Below, one piece after another: positions 39,477 to 47,551 of a stretch of 61,636 bases of DNA. The notes under the pieces are model-generated. The model did no database searches and was not told where the DNA came from. It saw only the letters and a program-made list of their open reading frames with translations. The DNA comes from Caballeronia mineralivorans PML1(12). GTDB taxonomy: Bacteria > Pseudomonadota > Gammaproteobacteria > Burkholderiales > Burkholderiaceae. The stretch spans positions 1-61,636 of the forward strand of contig NZ_AEJF01000021.1 in assembly GCF_001028175.1 (NCBI RefSeq), in the 5' to 3' direction. Positions within the stretch are counted from its first letter, which is position 1; every line of letters begins with the position of its first letter. The translations under genes and the position numbers were made by a program.

Positions 39477-39671
39477 ATGACGGAAATCCGCACGATCCAG
39501 ACCATGCAAACTGACGCTGTTGCTCCGGCCGCCTACGCAAGGCGATTCGACGCTGTTCTCGCCTACATCGATGCCAACCTCGATGGCGATCTGTCTGTGG
39601 ACGTACTGAGCCGCATCGCGCATTTCTCGAAGTTCCATTTTTCGACGCCACCGTCCCAAGGATCAAAGTAG
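39477..39671 (+). pseudogene. AraC-family regulator, N-terminal fragment
   Basis: From MTEIRTIQTM to YIDANLDGDLSVDVLSRIAH and FSKFHF this matches the first ~55 residues of AraC regulators with a GyrI-like domain, where the first helix of the HTH begins. At about 39648 similarity stops abruptly and the frame runs into sequence belonging to a gene fragment on the other strand. The rest of the regulator is absent, so this is a truncated relic. Confidence 0.7.
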
Positions 39672-39835
39672 GGAATGGCGGCATCGGGTAACTCCAAGCG
39701 CAGTTCCTCTACAAAGGCGGTGAGCGGCGCAACGTGCGGCTCGTATAGTTGCAGCAAGCGCGCGGCCTTTGCGTCAGGATCGCGAAGCAGCTTGGCTTCG
39801 TCGATTTGTTCTGTGCCCGCTTCCGTTTCCCCAGT
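39648..39835 (-). pseudogene. Probable uracil-DNA glycosylase-family fragment
   Basis: On the minus strand the frame DEAKLLRDPDAKAARLLQLY, EPHVAPLTAFVEELR and IPYFDPWDGGV resembles the N-terminus of a uracil-DNA glycosylase-family protein; I am only moderately sure of the family. It ends at 39648 exactly where the AraC fragment begins, and its 5' end seems frameshifted. No remainder of the gene occurs nearby. Confidence 0.5.
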
Positions 39836-39863
39836 CCCGGAGCGTCGCCATTCAATGCAACGC

Positions 39864-39974
39864 TCACGATGTCGATGTAATCGGCTGGCCTTTCATCCGG
39901 CCGAGCCATCCTGTGTGCGCGATCTTCTGCGCTACGGCCTTTGCGACGTCGTTATCCCGAATTCGGCGCTTCAT
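39864..39974 (-). CDS. Small ORF coupled to higA (36 residues)
   Basis: A 36-codon frame (MKRRIRDNDVAKAVAQKIAH, then TGWLGRMKGQPITSTS) whose ATG overlaps the higA stop as ATGA, so it would be translated by coupling. It may be a genuine third gene of the operon or the leftover start of a lost gene. No family is recognised and composition alone does not decide it. Confidence 0.35.
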   Translation of the reverse strand: MKRRIRDNDVAKAVAQKIAHTGWLGRMKGQPITSTS

Positions 39975-40396
39975 AGGAAAAGATCCGCGTGCACGTGAAA
40001 ACGCTTGGCGAGACCCTTAGCGATCTCTTTGCTGATGGGGCGCGTGCCGTTGAGGATCTCGGAGATCCGGTTCTGAGGCGCCACGTCTGCGAGATCTCCT
40101 TGCTTGAGGTCATGCTGATCCATCAGGAACCGCAGCACTTCACGTGGCTCGGATTCAGGGATCTGCACGTGCTCGTACTCATATGCTTTCGCCTGAGTAG
40201 AGATGAGGTCGAGCACCTCGGCGAGGGGATGAGCTTCGTCGTCGCCAACTTCATCCAGCAGCTCGTCGATCAGCGCCATTGCTTTTACATAGTCCGCCTC
40301 GGTGCGCACGGACGTTACTCCGATCAGTTTCTTAAACGGCGCCCACGCTTGCAGGATGGCTTTCGGCGCGGGGAGACGTTCGGCTGTGTCAATCAT
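39971..40396 (-). CDS. higA: HigA-type antitoxin with HTH domain
   Basis: A 141-residue antitoxin. The C-terminal half is a helix-turn-helix domain (LRFLMDQHDLKQGDLADVAP, RISEILNGTRPISKEIAKGL); the N-terminal half is acidic and helical, typical of larger HigA proteins. The ATG at 40396 overlaps the higB stop as ATGA and has GGAG upstream; an ATG at 40408 is possible. Toxin-before-antitoxin order is the HigBA rule. HigA would bind the operator upstream of higB. Confidence 0.88.
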   Translation of the reverse strand: MIDTAERLPAPKAILQAWAPFKKLIGVTSVRTEADYVKAMALIDELLDEVGDDEAHPLAEVLDLISTQAKAYEYEHVQIPESEPREVLRFLMDQHDLKQGDLADVAPQNRISEILNGTRPISKEIAKGLAKRFHVHADLFL

Positions 40397-40683
40397 TGCT
40401 TTCTCCATTTACCGGTGTCGTACTCGGCATGGGTCAAAACGTGCCGTACGTACACCTTGTGGACGTTGTAGTGGATCGCGGTAATCAGTCGATACTTGTT
40501 GCCGCCGATATCAAAGACCGTATGCGGCTTCACATAGTCAGCAGCTCCGAACGTCGCCTTCACGTCATTGAAGTCGACGAAATCCTTGTTTTGCATGACT
40601 CTGAGCCAAGCCTGTAGCGGCGACTTCGCGTCCGGGTGCTTCGTCCAGAACGCTATGAGCGGTGGCTTCGAAATTATGTGCAT
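40393..40683 (-). CDS. higB: HigB-type mRNA interferase toxin
   Basis: A 96-residue RelE-superfamily toxin that cleaves mRNA on the ribosome. Family features are FWTKHPDAKSPLQAWLRVM, ATFGAADYVKPHTVFDIGGN, then YRLITAIHYNVHKVYVRHVL with THAEYD and GKW at the C-terminus. It is intact. Its ATG at 40683 lies only seven bases after a TATACT -10 element, so the transcript may have almost no leader (see findings). Confidence 0.9.
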   Translation of the reverse strand: MHIISKPPLIAFWTKHPDAKSPLQAWLRVMQNKDFVDFNDVKATFGAADYVKPHTVFDIGGNKYRLITAIHYNVHKVYVRHVLTHAEYDTGKWRKQ

Positions 40684-40690
40684 GGCTGGT

Positions 40691-40718
40691 AGTATATCCC
40701 AAAATGGGATAATTGCAA
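40691..40718 (-). promoter_or_regulatory. higBA promoter with operator palindrome
   Basis: On the minus strand TTGCAA (40718-40713) and TATACT (40696-40691) are 16 bases apart. The palindrome TATCCCAAAATGGGATA (40695-40711) fills the spacer, as expected for HigA autorepression. Confidence 0.7.
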
Positions 40719-40905
40719 AGCCGTACTCAGCAAGGAGTTCAGACCCGGAAATAGGTGTGCGGCTGGTTTGACTTTGCAAAAATTGACAATACTGTGAGCC
40801 TGAACAGGTCAGCGGGATGCGCGAGCATTGCGTTATATCGGTCAGTGCCCTGCACTCGCATGACACTGACCGACACCACGTCGCCTCCCACCTACAGGAT
40901 CAGCA

Positions 40906-41334
40906 ATGAAAACTCCCTTTCTTTCCATGGCAGTGGCGGCCTGCTTGCTCGCTGCAACTTCTGGCTACGCGCAGGTCCCGGCTAGCGCGCCAGCTGGGTC
41001 AACGGGCCTATGTAAGGACGGCACGTTCTATTCGGGCGCTTCAAAGAAGGGCGCGTGCGCTGGTCATAAAGGCGTCAAGACCTGGTACGGCGCATCGGGC
41101 GCTGCCAGCGCTCCCGTAGCGGCTGCCTCTGCCGTCGCGCCGACCGTCGCCAGCAGCGCCAAACCGACGGCAGCCGGCGGCGGCCTCGGGCAGGTATGGG
41201 TCAACACAAGCACCAAGGTCTACCATTGCTCGGGAGACAAGTACTACGGCAAGACGAAGAATGGCGCATACATGACTGAGGCAAATGCAAAAGCAAAGGG
41301 TTTCCACGCCGATCACGGGAAAACCTGCCAGTAA
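40906..41334 (+). CDS. Secreted DUF3761 domain protein
   Basis: A 142-residue protein with a Sec signal peptide (MKTPFLSMAVAACLLAATSG, cleavage near YAQ). The first half carries LCKDGTFYSGASKKGACAGH, the DUF3761 pattern; the second half has VYHCSGDKYYGKTKNGAYMT and a C-terminal HADHGKTCQ, joined by an alanine-rich linker. The cysteines suggest disulfides in the periplasm or outside. The family's function is unknown. It is common in Paraburkholderia-like genomes. Confidence 0.82.
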   Translation: MKTPFLSMAVAACLLAATSGYAQVPASAPAGSTGLCKDGTFYSGASKKGACAGHKGVKTWYGASGAASAPVAAASAVAPTVASSAKPTAAGGGLGQVWVNTSTKVYHCSGDKYYGKTKNGAYMTEANAKAKGFHADHGKTCQ

Positions 41335-41604
41335 ATATCACTAGGGAAACGGCGCACGTCCGGGTCATACACGCGGCCGTGCGCGCTTATACAATGGGAT
41401 GACAACGGCCTGCAAAGTCGCTTTGGACAGTCGGTCCATCGGCTGACATGGATGCGAACGCGATCGGCCGCGACAGGCAGAATCCGGCCAACACAACCGG
41501 CCATTCGACAAGGCGACGAGATTTGTCGACCATTTTCGGTTGACGTATTCTCGCAGGTCAGATGTTCGGACGCCTTTAACCACCGATCGCGATAACACCA
41601 CCTG

Positions 41605-41994
41605 ATGCAAGCACAACTCAGAATTGCCAGACCTGTCAGCGATCTTCCCCGGCTAGAGAGCATGTATTGCGTAGCCCTAAACCTGGTCGTGCTGGCACGA
41701 TTTCAAGATCACCAGGGCTTTGATGGGGTGATGCTCGGACGTTCCGGAATGGACTATCACTTCGAGTTCACCCAGTGTCGCGAACACCCGGTATCGCCGA
41801 CTCCGACGCCCGAGGATTTGCTGGTGTTTTACGTTCCGGACCAAGACGCTTGGCAGTTGACGTGTGAGCGCCTTATCGAGAACGGATTCGTTTGCGTGAC
41901 GTCGTTCAATCCCTATTGGGACGTATCGGGTCGAACATTCGAGGATCTCGATGGGTACCGAATCGTTTTGCAAAATGCGCCTTGGTCCTCCTGA
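41605..41994 (+). CDS. VOC-family protein (glyoxalase-like, YycE type)
   Basis: A 129-residue vicinal-oxygen-chelate fold protein. RIARPVSDLPRLESMYC, GFDGVMLGRSGMDYHFEFTQ and YWDVSGRTFEDLDGYRIVLQ follow the pattern of YycE-like VOC proteins, with His and Glu positions compatible with metal binding. Substrate unknown. Neighbours do not help: it stands between a DUF3761 gene and a broken pilin gene. Confidence 0.83.
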   Translation: MQAQLRIARPVSDLPRLESMYCVALNLVVLARFQDHQGFDGVMLGRSGMDYHFEFTQCREHPVSPTPTPEDLLVFYVPDQDAWQLTCERLIENGFVCVTSFNPYWDVSGRTFEDLDGYRIVLQNAPWSS

Positions 41995-42079
41995 CGAGGC
42001 GTAGGGTATTCGGAGGCCGGCCTGATGTTTTGCTCCACGCAGCTTGACCAGGGAAAGACGAATTTCGGCCACTTTCGGC

Positions 42080-42390
42080 CGTTCGACGGGACCACGAAAA
42101 TCCGCAACAATCTCGAAACCAGTTGTGATTGCGCAGGGCTTGCCCGCCGTCAGACACGCACGCGCGGCATCGATCCGGCACAAGGTCACGCGTGCGCCAC
42201 GCCCGATCGCTTGCGAGCGCGCCGGCATGAGCGTGAACATCATCGTGCGCGCCCGCGCATCGATCTGATCGCGTTTATGCCACACGACAAACGAAGGCGT
42301 GGAGAAGGTCGCCACGATCGCGATCACTGCAAGCACGACGGCGAGCTCGATCAGCGTGAAGCCTGACAAACATCGTAAATTCATCTGCAT
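42080..42390 (-). pseudogene. Type IV minor pilin (FimT/GspH) truncated
   Basis: The minus-strand frame begins MQMNLRCLSGFTLIELAVVL, with the prepilin peptidase site (G|FTLIE) and the hydrophobic pilin helix, then VWHKRDQIDARARTMMFTL and LCRIDAARACLTAGKPC as in FimT/GspH. After about 95 residues (GFEIVADF) similarity stops and the frame reads through antisense to the VOC gene. The C-terminal pilin domain is missing, so it is best read as a pseudogene; a short functional variant is less likely. Confidence 0.7.
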
Positions 42391-42547
42391 CCCTCATCGA
42401 TCGAGCCAGGCGAGCACTCAATCTAAAGAGAATTTTCGATCTCCGCCATTAGCCGATCGGTCGAGTATCGGACGTGCGAAAGCCTCGACATACTGTCGAA
42501 ACGATCACGAAGTTCAAGCGAGAAAAGACGGGAAAATGCAGAAACGC

Positions 42548-43030
42548 TCAGCGTTTGCGGGGACTGGATTTGCGCGGCGCGGCGCGCCGGAATTCCTCGA
42601 GCACGTCTTCGAATTCGGACACGTCTTCAAAGCGTTTGTAGACCGAAGCAAAACGCACGTAGGCAATGGTGTCGAGTTGGCGCAACTCGTTCATCACAAG
42701 CTCGCCCAGACGGTCGCTGCGAACTTCGCGCTCGCCGCTGCCAAGCAACTGATATTCGATGCGCGCAACGGCGGCATCAATAGCGTCGGCGGCAACAGGG
42801 CGCTTGCGCAGCGCCAGTTGCATGCTCGCCACAATCTTCGCGCGATCGAACTCGGTGCGGCTGCCGTCCTTCTTTACGACCGATGGCAACGCCAGTTCCA
42901 CCCGCTCATACGTGGTGAAACGCTTATCGCACGCGGGGCAACGCCGCCGCCGGCGAATCGCCGCCCCATCTTCCGACACGCGCGAATCCGCCACTTGCGT
43001 GTCCTCGTGACGGCAGAAGGGGCAGCGCAT
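42548..43030 (-). CDS. nrdR: Transcriptional repressor NrdR
   Basis: A 160-residue ATP-cone repressor of ribonucleotide reductase genes. The zinc ribbon cysteines are at residues 3, 6, 31 and 34 ([23 protein letters not shown]), followed by the ATP-cone ([20 protein letters not shown]). The gene starts 3 bp after the glyA stop, so the two are one operon linking one-carbon supply and dNTP control. Confidence 0.96.
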   Translation of the reverse strand: MRCPFCRHEDTQVADSRVSEDGAAIRRRRRCPACDKRFTTYERVELALPSVVKKDGSRTEFDRAKIVASMQLALRKRPVAADAIDAAVARIEYQLLGSGEREVRSDRLGELVMNELRQLDTIAYVRFASVYKRFEDVSEFEDVLEEFRRAAPRKSSPRKR

Positions 43031-43033
43031 GGC

Positions 43034-44281
43034 TTAGCCGTAGACCGGGAACTGCTTGGTCAACGCGGCTACCTTCGCGCGTACGCGCTCGAGGTTCGCT
43101 TCGTCTTCCGGCGCATCCAGCACGTCGGCAATCAGGTTACCCACCTGCTCGGCCTCAGCCACGCCAAAACCGCGCGTGGTCATGGCCGGCGAGCCGAGAC
43201 GCACGCCGCTGGTGACGAACGGCTTTTCCGGATCGTTCGGAATGGCGTTCTTGTTGACTGTGATATGAGCCTTGCCAAGTGCGGCTTCCGCTGCCTTGCC
43301 GGTGATGTGCTTGGCGCGCAGGTCGACCAGCATCACGTGGCTCTCGGTGCGACCCGAGACGATCCGCAAGCCGCGCTTCACCAGCGTTTCGGCCAGCACG
43401 CGCGCGTTGTCCGCGACCTGTTGCTGATAGGCCTTGAATTCCGGCGACAACGCTTCCTTGAACGCGACGGCCTTACCGGCAATCACGTGCATCAGCGGAC
43501 CGCCCTGAATGCCCGGGAAAATCGCCGAGTTGATCTGCTTCTCGTACTCGGCTTTCATCAGGATCACGCCGCCGCGCGGGCCACGCAGGCTCTTGTGCGT
43601 CGTGGTCGTGACGAAATCCGCGAACGGCACCGGATTCGGATAAACACCGGCTGCGATCAGGCCGGCGTAATGCGCCATGTCGACCATGAAATACGCGCCG
43701 ACGCTCTTGGCGATCTTCGACAACCGTTCGAAATCGATCTTCAGTGCAAACGCCGAAGCACCGCCCACGATCAGCTTCGGCTTGTGCGTTTTAGCCAGCT
43801 CTTCGGTCTTGTCGTAGTCGATATCTTCGGCTTCGTTCAGGCCATAGCTCACCACGTTGAACCACTTGCCCGACATGTTCACGGGCGAGCCATGCGTGAG
43901 GTGGCCGCCTTCGGCCAGGCTCATGCCCATGATGGTGTCGCCCGGTTTGAGCATGGCGAAGAACACGCCTTGGTTGGCTTGCGAGCCGGAATTCGGCTGC
44001 ACGTTGGCAGCTTCCGCGCCAAACAACTGCTTCACGCGGTCGATCGCCAGTTGCTCGACAATATCGACGTACTCGCAGCCGCCGTAATAGCGCTTGCCGG
44101 GGTAGCCTTCCGCGTATTTATTGGTGAGTTGCGAGCCCTGGGCGGCCATGACGGCCGGGCTCGTGTAATTTTCCGACGCGATCAGCTCGATGTGATCTTC
44201 CTGCCGCCGGTTTTCCTGCTCGATCGCCGCAAACAATTCCGGATCGACTTGGGCGATGGTGCTTTGGGCTTTATCAAACAT
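43034..44281 (-). CDS. glyA: Serine hydroxymethyltransferase
   Basis: GlyA interconverts serine and glycine while charging tetrahydrofolate with a one-carbon unit, using PLP. The 415-residue protein has [20 protein letters not shown], the PLP-lysine motif [14 protein letters not shown] near residue 225, and [19 protein letters not shown]. The ATG at 44281 is the family start. A ZTP-type riboswitch lies ~155 bp upstream, tying expression to folate status. nrdR follows directly. Confidence 0.97.
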   Translation of the reverse strand: MFDKAQSTIAQVDPELFAAIEQENRRQEDHIELIASENYTSPAVMAAQGSQLTNKYAEGYPGKRYYGGCEYVDIVEQLAIDRVKQLFGAEAANVQPNSGSQANQGVFFAMLKPGDTIMGMSLAEGGHLTHGSPVNMSGKWFNVVSYGLNEAEDIDYDKTEELAKTHKPKLIVGGASAFALKIDFERLSKIAKSVGAYFMVDMAHYAGLIAAGVYPNPVPFADFVTTTTHKSLRGPRGGVILMKAEYEKQINSAIFPGIQGGPLMHVIAGKAVAFKEALSPEFKAYQQQVADNARVLAETLVKRGLRIVSGRTESHVMLVDLRAKHITGKAAEAALGKAHITVNKNAIPNDPEKPFVTSGVRLGSPAMTTRGFGVAEAEQVGNLIADVLDAPEDEANLERVRAKVAALTKQFPVYG

Positions 44282-44436
44282 ACGTTTTCCGTTGAATGGG
44301 TGCCAGTTGACCGGATCGCGCGTGCGCATATGCACTGCGCCGCAAGGGCGCGAAGCACGATGGGTCCAAGCGAGGCGGAAGAGAGAAGCTCCGTTGACGC
44401 GAGACGGACAGCCACCGGCAACGCAACGAACGCGTG

Positions 44437-44540
44437 CGGATCTCAGCTGCCCAGGCGAACGGCAAAACGACACCCTGCGCTTCCCGGTGGGTTAATCCAC
44501 CTTGGATCCGAGGATCCTTGTCGCCAGTTACGCAGGGCTG
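44437..44540 (-). ncRNA. ZTP (pfl) riboswitch upstream of glyA
   Basis: On the minus strand the leader shows the ZTP/pfl consensus in order. CCCTGCG (44537-44531) pairs with CGCAGGG (44479-44473). Between them are the UAACUGGCGA motif and a GGUGG...CCACCGGGAAGCG hairpin. After a linker comes the conserved 3' element CGCCTGGGCAGCT (44456-44444). ZTP riboswitches sense the purine intermediate ZTP, which rises when 10-formyl-THF is low, and commonly control glyA. A small extra hairpin (GGATCCTCGGATCC) decorates the first domain. The expression platform was not resolved. Confidence 0.85.
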
Positions 44541-44849
44541 GAGAGGCCTAGTTTAATGGGCTGCTTGAGAATAGGCAACAGCGGGCAAACGCCTGAAACA
44601 GAGCGCCACGAGGCCGTAAAGTGCGGCCGGCCGTTGCGTGCGGGCGTCGCCCAGGCGCTAAAATTGCGCAGCGGGAGCGGTGTTTGCGCCGCGTAGCCGA
44701 TCTTCCCGAGCAGATTGCAATAAACGCTGACAACTTGCCGCATCGCAGCAATGGAAGTACGCTGTCCGGCTTTGCCGCGCACGCCCCGGCGCCGCGCGAA
44801 AGCCCCCTTTCCGTAACCTGACGAGCAACATTACAACCGGAATCCGCAC
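44541..44849. other. Intergenic region between riboswitch and ydfG
   Basis: About 310 bp holding the divergent promoters of the glyA riboswitch leader and ydfG. No gene is supported. Confidence 0.5.
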
Positions 44850-45596
44850 ATGATCGTATTTGTCACTGGCGCTTCCGCCGGCTTCGGCGCAGCTATCGCC
44901 CGCACGTTTGTAAAAGGCGGCCATCGCGTAATTGCAACCGCGCGCCGCAAAGACCGGCTGCTGGCGCTGTCGCAAGAACTCGGCGACGCGCTGCTGCCCG
45001 TTGAACTCGACGTTCGCGACGAAGCGGCCATCAAGTCGGCCGTCGCCGCGCTGCCGGAGGCTTTTTCGCAGATCGACGTGCTGGTCAACAATGCCGGCCT
45101 GGCGCTCGGCCTGGAACCGGCGCATCGCGCGAGCCTCGACGACTGGAACAACATGATCGATACCAACTGCAAGGGTCTCGTCACGGTCACGCACGCGTTG
45201 CTGCCTGGAATGGTCGAACGCAACCGCGGGCACGTGTTCAATCTGAGTTCGATCGCAGCGTCCTACCCCTACCCGGGCGGCAACGTTTACGGCGCGACCA
45301 AAGCGTTCGTGCGCCAGTTCAGCCTGAACCTGCGGGCGGATTTGACCGGCACGGCCTTGCGCGTAACCGATATCGAACCCGGCCTGTGTGGCGGCACGGA
45401 ATTCTCGAACGTGCGCTTCAAGGGCGACGACACAAAGGCCGCCAACGTCTATAAGGACGTGCAACCGCTGACGGCCGAGGACATTGCCGACTCCATCTAC
45501 TGGATCGCCACGCGCCCTGCCCACGTAAACATCAACACCATCGAGATGATGCCGGTCGCGCAATCGTTCGGTCCGTTGACCGTGCATCGCGGCTGA
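44850..45596 (+). CDS. ydfG: SDR oxidoreductase YdfG (3-hydroxy acid dehydrogenase)
   Basis: A 248-residue NADP-dependent short-chain dehydrogenase like E. coli YdfG, which acts on L-allo-threonine, serine and 3-hydroxypropionate (malonic semialdehyde reduction). TGASAGFGAAIA at the N-terminus, VLVNNAGLALGLEP, the catalytic LSSIAASYPYPGGNVYGATK and the C-terminal NINTIEMMPVAQSFGP are all typical. Whether its proximity to glyA means shared serine-type substrates is speculation. Confidence 0.92.
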   Translation: MIVFVTGASAGFGAAIARTFVKGGHRVIATARRKDRLLALSQELGDALLPVELDVRDEAAIKSAVAALPEAFSQIDVLVNNAGLALGLEPAHRASLDDWNNMIDTNCKGLVTVTHALLPGMVERNRGHVFNLSSIAASYPYPGGNVYGATKAFVRQFSLNLRADLTGTALRVTDIEPGLCGGTEFSNVRFKGDDTKAANVYKDVQPLTAEDIADSIYWIATRPAHVNINTIEMMPVAQSFGPLTVHRG

Positions 45597-45701
45597 TCCA
45601 GGCCGGTGACTACGCCAGAGCGTCCAGCCGATGGTTGCCAGAAAGCCGCAACTGAAAGCACGATTCGGCGGACGTTTTGCCGCTTCCGGTAAAATGCGCG
45701 G

Positions 45702-46223
45702 ATGAACATGTCCACCAGCGAGCCTCAGCAGGCGAACGGCCTCTTGACCTTCGATTGGCCGCTCCGGGTCTATTACGAGGACACCGACGCCGGCGGCATC
45801 GTCTTCTACGCGAACTACCTGAAGTTTTTCGAACGGGCGCGCACTGAATGGTTGCGCGCGTGCGGCATCGACCAGCGCACGCTGGCCGAGTCGGACGGCG
45901 TATTGTTCGTCGTCAAGCGCACGGCGCTGGACTATTCGGCGCCCGCACGCCTTGATGACCTCATTCACGTGGTAAGCCGGATCGAGCGTCTCGGCCGCGC
46001 GTCGGTGGATTTTCATCAGGAAGCGTGGCGGGACGGCGTCTTGCTGGCTTCCGGCGACATCAAGGTGGCGTCGGTCAGTCTCGGCACCATCCGCCCGGTC
46101 GGGATTCCCGCATCGGTGCTTACCGGGTTGCGCCGCGGACCGCAAGCATCTGTGTCAAGCAATACGTCAACCATGGCGACGCCAGTACCGTTTAAATCAT
46201 CTTGTTCAGAAAAACCCATGTAG
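45702..46223 (+). CDS. ybgC: Tol-Pal-associated acyl-CoA thioesterase YbgC
   Basis: A hotdog-fold thioesterase of 173 residues, the usual first gene of the tol-pal operon. The catalytic block YYEDTDAGGIVFYANYLKFF lies near residues 24-43. The last ~35 residues (from RRGPQASVSSNTS) have no family counterpart, making it longer than E. coli YbgC (134); this tail may be lineage-specific. Two ATGs lie at the start; the second (MSTSEP) is also possible. Confidence 0.92.
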   Translation: MNMSTSEPQQANGLLTFDWPLRVYYEDTDAGGIVFYANYLKFFERARTEWLRACGIDQRTLAESDGVLFVVKRTALDYSAPARLDDLIHVVSRIERLGRASVDFHQEAWRDGVLLASGDIKVASVSLGTIRPVGIPASVLTGLRRGPQASVSSNTSTMATPVPFKSSCSEKPM

Positions 46224-46416
46224 ACAAAGACCCTTTGGCTCCATCAAGACCTGAACTGAACCGAATCGAGCCTGCGTGCCTCAAGGCCTGCAGGCACAGA
46301 AGTACCGAGCAAAAGTTGGCAGGACCTGTCCACGCTTTCAGTCGTTTGTCGAAAGCCTGACAATTTCCGGCCAGTTGCACCTCGGACGCCCCTTTGGGAC
46401 GTAACAGCGGACTTTT

Positions 46417-47094
46417 ATGAACACTACACAAGACCTGTCGATCGTTTCTCTCGTCATCCATGCAAGCCTGCTGGCGCAGGCCGTCATGGCGCTGTTGCTG
46501 ATACTGTCGTTGTTGTCGTGGACTTACATCATTCGCAAGTGGTTTGCGATTCGGCGCGCGCGTGCTCAGACCGAGCGCTTCGAGCGCGATTTCTGGTCGG
46601 GCGGCGACCTGCAGGCGCTTTATCAGAGTGCTGCCAATAACCGTCACACCATCGGTGCACTGGAACGGATCTTCGAATCGGGCATGCGCGAGTTCCTGAA
46701 AGGCAAGGAGCGCCGCATGAGCGACCCGGCGGCCATTCTCGACGGTTCCCGCCGCGCCATGCGCGCCGCGTTCCAGCGTGAAATGGATGTGCTCGAGGTC
46801 AACCTCGCGTTTCTCGCGTCGGTGGGTTCGGTCAGTCCGTATATCGGTTTGTTTGGTACGGTCTGGGGGATCATGAATTCGTTCCGCGGCCTCGCTAACG
46901 TGCAGCAGGCAACGCTTGCGAACGTGGCGCCGGGTATTGCCGAGGCGCTTGTCGCTACGGCAATCGGCCTGTTCGCCGCGATTCCGGCGGTGGTTGCGTA
47001 CAACCGCTACGCACACGATATCGACCGCCTCGCGATTCGCTTCGAAACGTTTATCGAAGAGTTCTCGAATATCCTGCAGCGCCAGGCCCACTAA
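46417..47094 (+). CDS. tolQ: Tol-Pal system protein TolQ
   Basis: A 225-residue inner-membrane proton-channel subunit with three membrane segments (about residues 15-40, 130-155 and 165-190). VGSVSPYIGLFGTVWGIMNS and ATAIGLFAAIPAVVAYNRY are the conserved channel helices. With TolR it energises TolA to keep the outer membrane attached at the division site. The gap from ybgC (~190 bp) may hold an additional promoter. Confidence 0.97.
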   Translation: MNTTQDLSIVSLVIHASLLAQAVMALLLILSLLSWTYIIRKWFAIRRARAQTERFERDFWSGGDLQALYQSAANNRHTIGALERIFESGMREFLKGKERRMSDPAAILDGSRRAMRAAFQREMDVLEVNLAFLASVGSVSPYIGLFGTVWGIMNSFRGLANVQQATLANVAPGIAEALVATAIGLFAAIPAVVAYNRYAHDIDRLAIRFETFIEEFSNILQRQAH

Positions 47095-47104
47095 GGAGTC
47101 TAGT

Positions 47105-47551
47105 ATGGCCGGAGGTCCAATGCGTTCCAGCATGCGCGGCAGTTCACGGCGCGCCATGTCCGACATCAACGTCGTGCCTTACATCGACGTGATGCTCGTG
47201 CTGCTCGTCATTTTCATGGTGACCGCGCCGCTCGTCTCGCCTTCCATCATCAACCTGCCAACGGTCGGCAACGCGCAACCGCAGGATCAAACGCCGCCGG
47301 TCGTGGTCAATATCAAGGCGGACGGCAGCATGAACGTGCGCTACAAGGAAGACGGCGGCGCAGCGCAACAGCAAAACATGACGAAGACGGAACTCAACTC
47401 GTTTGTGCTGAACCGGCAGGAATCGCATCCCGATCAGCCCGTCGTGATTGCCGCCGACAAGACAGTGAAATATGAAGTCGTCATGAACGTGATGTCCGAT
47501 ATGAAGGCGCGAGGCGTCAAACGGGTCGGATTGTTAGTCAAATCGCAATGA
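47105..47551 (+). CDS. tolR: Tol-Pal system protein TolR
   Basis: A 148-residue ExbD/TolR protein. The single membrane helix carries the essential aspartate in VVPYIDVMLVLLVIFMV, followed by a periplasmic domain (PVVIAADKTVKYEVVMNVMS). The ATG at 47105 has AAGGAG upstream. It follows tolQ after 10 bp and its stop overlaps the tolA start (ATGA). Confidence 0.96.
   Translation: MAGGPMRSSMRGSSRRAMSDINVVPYIDVMLVLLVIFMVTAPLVSPSIINLPTVGNAQPQDQTPPVVVNIKADGSMNVRYKEDGGAAQQQNMTKTELNSFVLNRQESHPDQPVVIAADKTVKYEVVMNVMSDMKARGVKRVGLLVKSQ

Noticed and set aside
42299..44551. A 750-codon open frame on the plus strand
   Set aside because: It lies antisense to nrdR, glyA and the ZTP riboswitch, which are all clear; its composition (Arg/His/Ala-rich) is that of a GC-rich shadow frame.
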